From Astragalus membranaceus (lineage: Eukaryota; Streptophyta; Magnoliopsida; Fabales; Fabaceae): 64,000 nt of DNA. The stretch lies in the NCBI GenBank assembly GCA_039519185.1, contig CM076848.1:53718778-53782777 (forward strand), written 5' to 3'. A model generated the notes under the pieces. That model did no database searches. It saw only the letters and a program-made list of their open reading frames with translations, and was not told the origin of the DNA. Below are positions 58,303-64,000 of this stretch, piece by piece; position 1 is the stretch's first letter; the number at the start of each line of letters is the position of its first letter. A program made the translations under genes and the position numbers.

Positions 58303-60586
58303 TATAACACCCCGATAATTTTTAACTTGTAGAAATTACCGAAATGCACTACTGGCATATATTAGAGTAACTTTCTTTTTAAATACTGAACACATACTAA
58401 TACTCGATGCTAAAAACCCATCAAGTGCGTTTACATAACTTAACATAAAATACATAAAGCGTTCTTACACTACTCAACTAGTGTTCAGTACCAAAATAGA
58501 AAGTGTGCGGAAGTGATTTACAACTTTATAACATAAGTCGTACAATCGTACATACTAAGGTACAAAATGAAAATACAGAGATACATGACATAACAAAATA
58601 AATAGCGCCAGCAACTCTTCAAGCATCCTCGTAGCCATGCCTCACGGTCTTCCGACTCTTTCCCTGCTTCACTGAAAAACAACAACATGGATTGGGTGAG
58701 ACAACTTGTCTCAGTGAGTTCTATCGCGACCCCTTACTAATCCTCTCGGTCCAATTATGCTTGATTCATTATTCTGATTCTAACTCAGTCCTCAAAATTG
58801 ACTATGTGGCTAACTAACTGAAGTTGTCCTCATAACCCTCAAGCCGGTTACAAGAAACAACACATAAACTGAACTGAAGTTTTAGCATGTCACCGGTCAC
58901 TTGGCAAAATAAGCTCCCGGTGAACCCATTCCACTAATCGGCTGGATCCCTCATGGGTCCTAGGTTCATAGGGCTCATGACTTCCCCTCCCCTAGCACAC
59001 TAAACTGAAAATAGGGTCGTCACCCTAACTGAACTGATGTATATATTTTAATATACCTAAACTGAATACTGATCTGAACATAATAATGAACTTAACTTAA
59101 CACTGAGCTTAACTTAATATGATCTCATTACTAACATGATCTTATTACTAACATTAGGTGATCTCACACGGCTTACTAAAGTTATTAACTTAACTTACAC
59201 TAATCATCCAGTCAATCCAAATACAATACATCAATAATACTCCACTTAACATAGCATGAGCAATCAACATTATATCATGAACTTAACCTTCAGAACAGGG
59301 CATTTCAGAATCTAATTCACATATCTAAATAGGTCTTTTAATTAGTTTTCGAACGCACTTGAGAACACTTAAATCGGACCACCGGATCAAAAGTTATCGC
59401 GAAAACAAAATCAGTTAGGTTTGCTGAAAAATTGCAAAGCGTCGCGACGCGAACTGGTTCCGTCGGACGCGAAAAGTGACAGAAAGTTTTGCGTTGCAAA
59501 AATAATACAGGGTCGCGACGCGATGGCCACGGGCCGCGACGCGATGGGAGGCAGAAATGGCTGAAAATAGCATTTCGAACACCCGTTTTGTACCGTTTCG
59601 CTTTCTATTCGACCCCGAGACTTTCTATGACCTCCGAGACTTAAAAACAGATATAGTAACCAGTATTTCCAGTCCAAATCAATCAAATAACACATAATCA
59701 ATCCACACAATCAATCAATCACAATGCCCATCTAATCCAATTTACAATCACATGACACATGTTCTAACGCATTTTTGCAAAGCGGATTGACACGGTTTCC
59801 CATAAAACACGAGACCTAAAATCCAGAACACATACACATTCATAATCATGATTTCCTAGTGAGTTATAGAACTCACCTCTTGGAGACAAAAGCAATTGAC
59901 ACAATTCAGAAATTCAGCAAGACGGGTCACCAAGAATGCTACGAACGGTCTCCGATCTTTCCCGAACTCGCTCCAAAAGCTTCCCAAATCGGTTGAACTC
60001 AGAACTAAAACCTTGAAATGGCTTCTAGGCTACTCAAATACGAAATATGGTTGCTGATATAGGTCCCAACACTTCTCAAGCTCGCATGCAATGGTTCAGT
60101 TCATCACTTTTGGCTAAGAGGGGGCTTTGGGGCTTCAATGGTGATTTCGGTTGGGAAGGGAGACTGATTTCGAATTGGGTATAAACAGAATGAGGAAGAT
60201 GAGAGGATCAGTTTGGTGTGGCTGGATCATACATGCCTTTGGAATTTGGGAAACTCCCTCTTCTTCCCTTCCCTTTCTCCCTTTTGGATTCTGATTTCAG
60301 AACTTAGAAAAATGAAGGGTTCTCTAGTTGGTTCAGCTGAGAAGAAGGGTATATACATGGGGTATAGGAAAAGACAATTCTGCCCCTAACTTACTGTATC
60401 CCCAAGGACTCCCCTCAGCACTAAACACACTAATTAACATTAAATTAACTATCAAACACACATAATTCAATTAATTGGCAATCCAAACAAGCCATTTTCC
60501 AAACACATTATTTTCAACCAACAAAGTACATCACTCAATATAATTTTATGCCAATTAATTAAGATACGAAAATAGGGGATATTACA
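58303..60586. mobile_element. Probable solo LTR of a Ty3/gypsy element
   Basis: A 2284-bp unit begins TATAACACCCCGATAA and ends GGGGATATTACA, flanked by a perfect 5-bp duplication TATGA (58298-58302 and 60587-60591). TGTAACACCCCG-type starts are common in plant chromovirus LTRs; here the second base is A. Internal phrases (GGATTGGGTGAGACAACTTG, AGTGAGTTCT) fit that LTR type. GTCGCGACGCG repeats occur at 59440-59545. No coding or internal domain remains. The flanks in fact agree over 9 bp (ATATGATAT), so a Mutator-like element is an alternative. Confidence 0.6.
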
Positions 60587-60591
60587 TATGA

Positions 60592-60787
60592 TATACCACA
60601 CCAAACTATATCTTATCCACAAACATATGCATCTTGTAGAAAAACATTAGCACAAATTCTGTCGTGTTCTACTATACCCAATCCTTCTAATTAATCTATT
60701 TATTTTTACTGATGAATGATTTCACCTTAAACATGCTTAATGGGTAATTATATAAGATGCTTGAAATAACTAATGGTAATAAATACA
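60592..60787. other. 3' flank of the phosphate transporter gene
   Basis: About 200 bp of AT-rich sequence after the solo LTR. It should hold the 3' UTR of the minus-strand gene. Confidence 0.5.
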
Positions 60788-62404
60788 TCACACAGGAACA
60801 GTATCACTGTCAACAACACCTTCATCTTCATTCTCTCCACTCAATTCCTCCAAAGATTTCCCTTTAGATTCTGGTACAAGTAAGGTGCAAAACATGCCAA
60901 GACAATTAACCACAGCAAGCAAAATAAGAGTATTCTTCATGCCAATACCAGCAGGGTATCCAGCATCTCTCTTTGTAGGATCCTTACTTTGTGAAGCATA
61001 TAAGAAACCAAAAGCACCAATAATAGCTCCAGCTTTACCTGCTGCAGAAGATATACCATGGCAAGTAGACCTCATCCTAGCTGGGAAAATCTCAGCAGGC
61101 ACAACAAAAGTGGTTGAGTTCGGACCAAAATTAGCAAAGAAAAAAGTGAATGCATACAGAACAAGAAACCCTATTCTATGCTCTTTCTTAGTCCAATGAT
61201 GATATGGAATTGCAAGTGCAAACATGAACACAGTCATGAAGAAAAATCCCATTAGTTGAATGAAGAAACGACCAATGATATCTATAAAAGCCACTGTGAA
61301 CCAATAACCTGGCACAGTACCACAAAGTGCTATAAGTGTTGTTGCTCTAGCAACTTTGTAAACTTCTTGAATTGCATTCATTTCAGCAGCTGGAGGAAGC
61401 CAACCAATATTGCTGTATATATCTTTTTGGAAAAGATTTGAACTATAATATGCAATATCTAGAAGAAACCAAGTGGAAGTTGTTCCAAGCAAGTGAGCTC
61501 CATGTCTTCTAACAAATTCCTTGCTAAACAAACCAAAGCTATTTTCTTCTCTTTCTTCTACTTTCTCTTCAGCTTCAATTTCAACTTGCAATACCTTTGA
61601 CATATCTTGTGCTGCTTGTTTTGCATTCTTGGCAACAAGTGCAGTGTACCTAGCTGTCTCAGGCATTTTCATGCGCCAGTAGTAAGTAAGAGCAGCAGGA
61701 ACAGCACCAAACATGAGAATGATTCGCCACACATAATCAGCTTCAGGAACAAGTGAAGCATTAGGGTTAATTTTATAAGGAGGAGCCTTATATGCATGAT
61801 CAAAAGCACTTGAAACTATAAGGGAAACAATCCCACCAGCTAAAATTCCAAAGCCTTGCATAGCAAAAACTGAAGCTATAAAAGCTCCACGTGTCTTTTT
61901 ATTTGCATATTCTGACATGATAGTGGCAGAAAGAGGGTAGTCACCACCAATACCAAAACCAAGCCAGAACCTAAAGAAGCAAAGTGTTGAAATGACACCC
62001 TTTGAGGTGTGACTAAAAGAGAGACCAGAAGCAAGAGAAGAAATGACCATAAGAGCAAGGGTTAGGCCATAAACTTTTTTTCTACCCATTTTGTCACCAA
62101 GCCAACCAAAGAAAAGTTGACCAGCTAGTGTGCCACAAAGTGCAACACCATTCACTGCTGCCGATACATTTGGAGGCAAAGTTCCTGGCTTTTGTGCACC
62201 TTTTTCTGTGTAGTATATTCTTCCAAGCAACTTTGTAACATTGGGGATGCAGAAAAGATCATATGCATCTGTGAAGAATCCCATACCAGCAATTATGATG
62301 GCAGTGAAGTGATACCATTGTGTCTTGGCTGCATCAAGGGCATTCAGAACTCCTAGTTGACTATTTGCCATAGCTGGATTTGTATCTAATTGTTGTTGCT
62401 TCAA
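60788..62404 (-). CDS. PHT1: High-affinity inorganic phosphate transporter, PHT1 family
   Basis: An uninterrupted frame of 538 residues with the full PHT1 architecture: H+/phosphate symporter of the major facilitator superfamily, 12 membrane segments in two halves joined by a charged cytosolic loop (VEIEAEEKVEEREENSFGLF). Diagnostic sequences are GMGFFTDAYDLFCIPNVTKL in helix 1, GWLGDKMGRKKVYG, the PHT1 signature GGDYPLSATIMSE, MPETARYTALVAKNAKQAA, VPAEIFPARMRSTCHGIS and the C-terminal LVPESKGKSLEELSGENE. The product takes up phosphate at the plasma membrane of root cells or moves it within the plant. The first ATG (62404) adds 11 residues; the second, at 62371 (MANSQLGVLNALDAAKTQ), matches the usual family start and may be the real one. 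No intron interrupts the frame. Residues look intact, so the gene is probably functional. Exact member (and whether mycorrhiza-induced) cannot be told. Confidence 0.97.
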   Translation of the reverse strand: MKQQQLDTNPAMANSQLGVLNALDAAKTQWYHFTAIIIAGMGFFTDAYDLFCIPNVTKLLGRIYYTEKGAQKPGTLPPNVSAAVNGVALCGTLAGQLFFGWLGDKMGRKKVYGLTLALMVISSLASGLSFSHTSKGVISTLCFFRFWLGFGIGGDYPLSATIMSEYANKKTRGAFIASVFAMQGFGILAGGIVSLIVSSAFDHAYKAPPYKINPNASLVPEADYVWRIILMFGAVPAALTYYWRMKMPETARYTALVAKNAKQAAQDMSKVLQVEIEAEEKVEEREENSFGLFSKEFVRRHGAHLLGTTSTWFLLDIAYYSSNLFQKDIYSNIGWLPPAAEMNAIQEVYKVARATTLIALCGTVPGYWFTVAFIDIIGRFFIQLMGFFFMTVFMFALAIPYHHWTKKEHRIGFLVLYAFTFFFANFGPNSTTFVVPAEIFPARMRSTCHGISSAAGKAGAIIGAFGFLYASQSKDPTKRDAGYPAGIGMKNTLILLAVVNCLGMFCTLLVPESKGKSLEELSGENEDEGVVDSDTVPV

Positions 62405-63506
62405 TGTTCAATATTGGTGACAATATATAATTCTAGCAGAGGGGAGTCCCAAGTTATTATTATATATGAAAGTTTAAGTGTATCTTTGGGAGGGGGTTTT
62501 GCGAGAGGAAGGGAGGGCTTGAAAAAGATTTGTCTATATTTTAATATGTATTTAAGATTTTAAAAAATTAAAAGAACAAGTTGATAGATATCCATATAAC
62601 ATTTTTAATCAAACTTGATTTATGTTTAGAGACCATTTTATAGTTTCTTTAATTCTAAATTGAAAAATATTCCCTCCCCTCCCAAACATACCTTAAGACT
62701 TTTGTGCTACTACCAGATAGGTTTATGCTATGTCAATTAATTTTTTTTCTTTTTTTCCTAAATGATCACTCTTTAGACTACATGATTGCATAGACATATA
62801 GACTTTTGACACATATATCCATAGACCTATTTAATTTTATATAAAGAAAGTGTTATGTTTCTTTTTATTTTCACTGGTAATTATAAAATTTTTAAATAAT
62901 TTTTATTTTGTATTTTATTTTAAGATATTTGTTTGTGCAGTAAAGTTTTAGTTTTTGTAATATTTGAATATTTGAATATTTGAAAATAAAAATATGCTAA
63001 AATACACTATTTTTCTCCAAGTTTGTTCGTTTAATTCGGTGAAAATAGTCTCCCAATTTTTTTTTGGTGAATTTAGTTTTCCTAAAATCAAACATTGTGA
63101 ATTTGGTCTTTTAAAATCGTGTTTTTTTTATCACTTTCGGTCTTAAATATATCGAACTTTTGAAAAGTAAAGGATCAAAAGTGAAAAAACCCTATAAAGT
63201 GAAATAACATACATAAAAATGGTGAAAATGATACAAAGATGTTTTTTCCCATTTTTCAAATATATTATTGCTTTTTTTTGTCAAAAAAATATATTATTGC
63301 TTTTTGCATTACTAATATCCACTTTGGATATCATTTCTTGACTATGGTTCTTTTGGCAAGTCTCATCTGCTAGTAGATAGCAAATTTGACTAGAGGATAA
63401 CAAATAGATGTGTTCGGTAAACACTAGTATTTAGCATTTTTTTAGGTAGCGTTTAACGTTTTTTCAAACGCCACTTCAAGTAGCGTTTCAAAAAAATACT
63501 ACTTAT
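62405..63506. other. Upstream region of the PHT1 gene
   Basis: AT-rich promoter side of the phosphate transporter. A TATA-like CATATATAATAATA (minus strand) lies about 60 bp before the ATG. I did not find a clear P1BS element (GNATATNC) by eye in the first few hundred bases; near-misses such as AGATATCC at about 62587 exist. A GAATATTT triplet repeat lies at about 62963-62982. Confidence 0.45.
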
Positions 63507-63661
63507 TGTTAGTTAGTGCTTAATTACTGTTTGTTAGGCTTAATTGAGTTTGTTGTATTGATTAGTTATTAAGTCAGTTTTGTTGTTAACTGACTCACCA
63601 CTTTGTAAATACCTGTTAGTTCTATTCTGTTTGTAACTCAGACTATAAGTTGCACCCAACA
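63507..63661. repeat. Possible small LTR (TRIM or copia-type)
   Basis: A 155-bp unit starts TGTTAGTTAGTGC and ends CACCCAACA, LTR-like boundaries, with TGTTGTTAACTGACTCACCAC-type copia LTR wording inside. No target duplication was seen. Confidence 0.3.
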
Positions 63662-63663
63662 AC

Positions 63664-64000
63664 TAGAGCTGTCAATGGGTCGGGCTCGGGTCGGTCCGAC
63701 CCGATATTCTGATGGGCTGCAAGATTTACGGCCCGAGCCCGCCCAACACCAGCCCATGGGCCACAAATCATTGACTTTTTAGAATTTTGACTATAAAAAA
63801 ATAGTTTTAATGTCTCGTTAAGATATGGAACTGATACAATTTATGACTTCCACGGTGTAGTTTACAATTTCTCAGTACTTCGGTGTTTGCTAATTTTAAT
63901 TAACTGCTTTCCTTTATTTCATTGGACATGACAGGTACAAACGGAGAAATATTAGAGATTTACACAAAATTGCTCCATTTTTTTTACTTTTTTATTAGAG
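63664..64000. mobile_element. Start of a hAT-like repeat cut by the window edge
   Basis: TAGAGCTGTCAATGGGTCGG followed by GGGCTCGGGTCGGTCCGACC and GGCCCGAGCCCGCCC-type subterminal repeats is a common plant hAT-like terminus. The other end lies beyond the window. Confidence 0.5.

Noticed and set aside
59411..59710. 99-residue minus-strand frame in the solo LTR
   Set aside because: Spans the GTCGCGACGCG repeat area, has no family likeness and lies within LTR sequence.

Overview
This is nuclear DNA from a flowering plant. Intron-rich genes, Ty1/copia, LINE, hAT, MULE, CACTA and Helitron elements, a chloroplast-derived insertion and long AT and CT microsatellites all point that way. The style of the genes and repeats suggests a papilionoid legume (Medicago or clover type), but that is inference. 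No bacterial-style operon, CRISPR array or rRNA gene was seen.

Layout. 1-4281: a decayed Ty1/copia element lying in an intron of a long-chain acyl-CoA synthetase gene, whose last five exons run from 4611 to 7515 (+). 7516-12310: intergenic repeats, including a Stowaway-like MITE, two small hAT-type elements, one end of a CACTA element and a 379-bp inverted-repeat element. 12311-12812: chloroplast psaA/psaB DNA moved to the nucleus. 13628-27792 (-): a six-exon gene for a probable plastid membrane protein of 334 aa. Its second intron (11.9 kb) holds a MULE and two related copia elements in tandem, one young and intact, one degenerate. 28-31 kb: several foldback MULE-type MITEs. 31333-34440 (+): an 11-exon SET-domain (Rubisco LSMT-like) protein methyltransferase. 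34.4-41.6 kb: SINEs, MITEs, a RING-H2 protein gene (37908-38567, -), a broken possible relative of it, and a LINE tail.

41653-57200 is the most striking structure. It is one 15.5-kb hAT-type element bounded by a perfect 8-bp target duplication (CTTGTATA). It still carries both ends of a BED-zinc-finger hAT transposase, with the catalytic middle missing. Nested in it are a Helitron (42265-47594), a copia remnant (about 47754-48260) and a 5'-truncated L1-type LINE (51931-55791). Downstream come a 2.3-kb Ty3/gypsy-type solo LTR (58303-60586), a complete intronless PHT1 phosphate transporter gene (60788-62404, -) and the start of another hAT-like repeat at the right edge.

The five host genes share no evident pathway: lipid activation, a plastid membrane protein, protein methylation, ubiquitin ligation and phosphate uptake. 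The window is an ordinary gene-plus-transposon region. Its interest lies in transposon nesting, very precise insertion footprints and large intron insertions. I found no convincing novel biological system.
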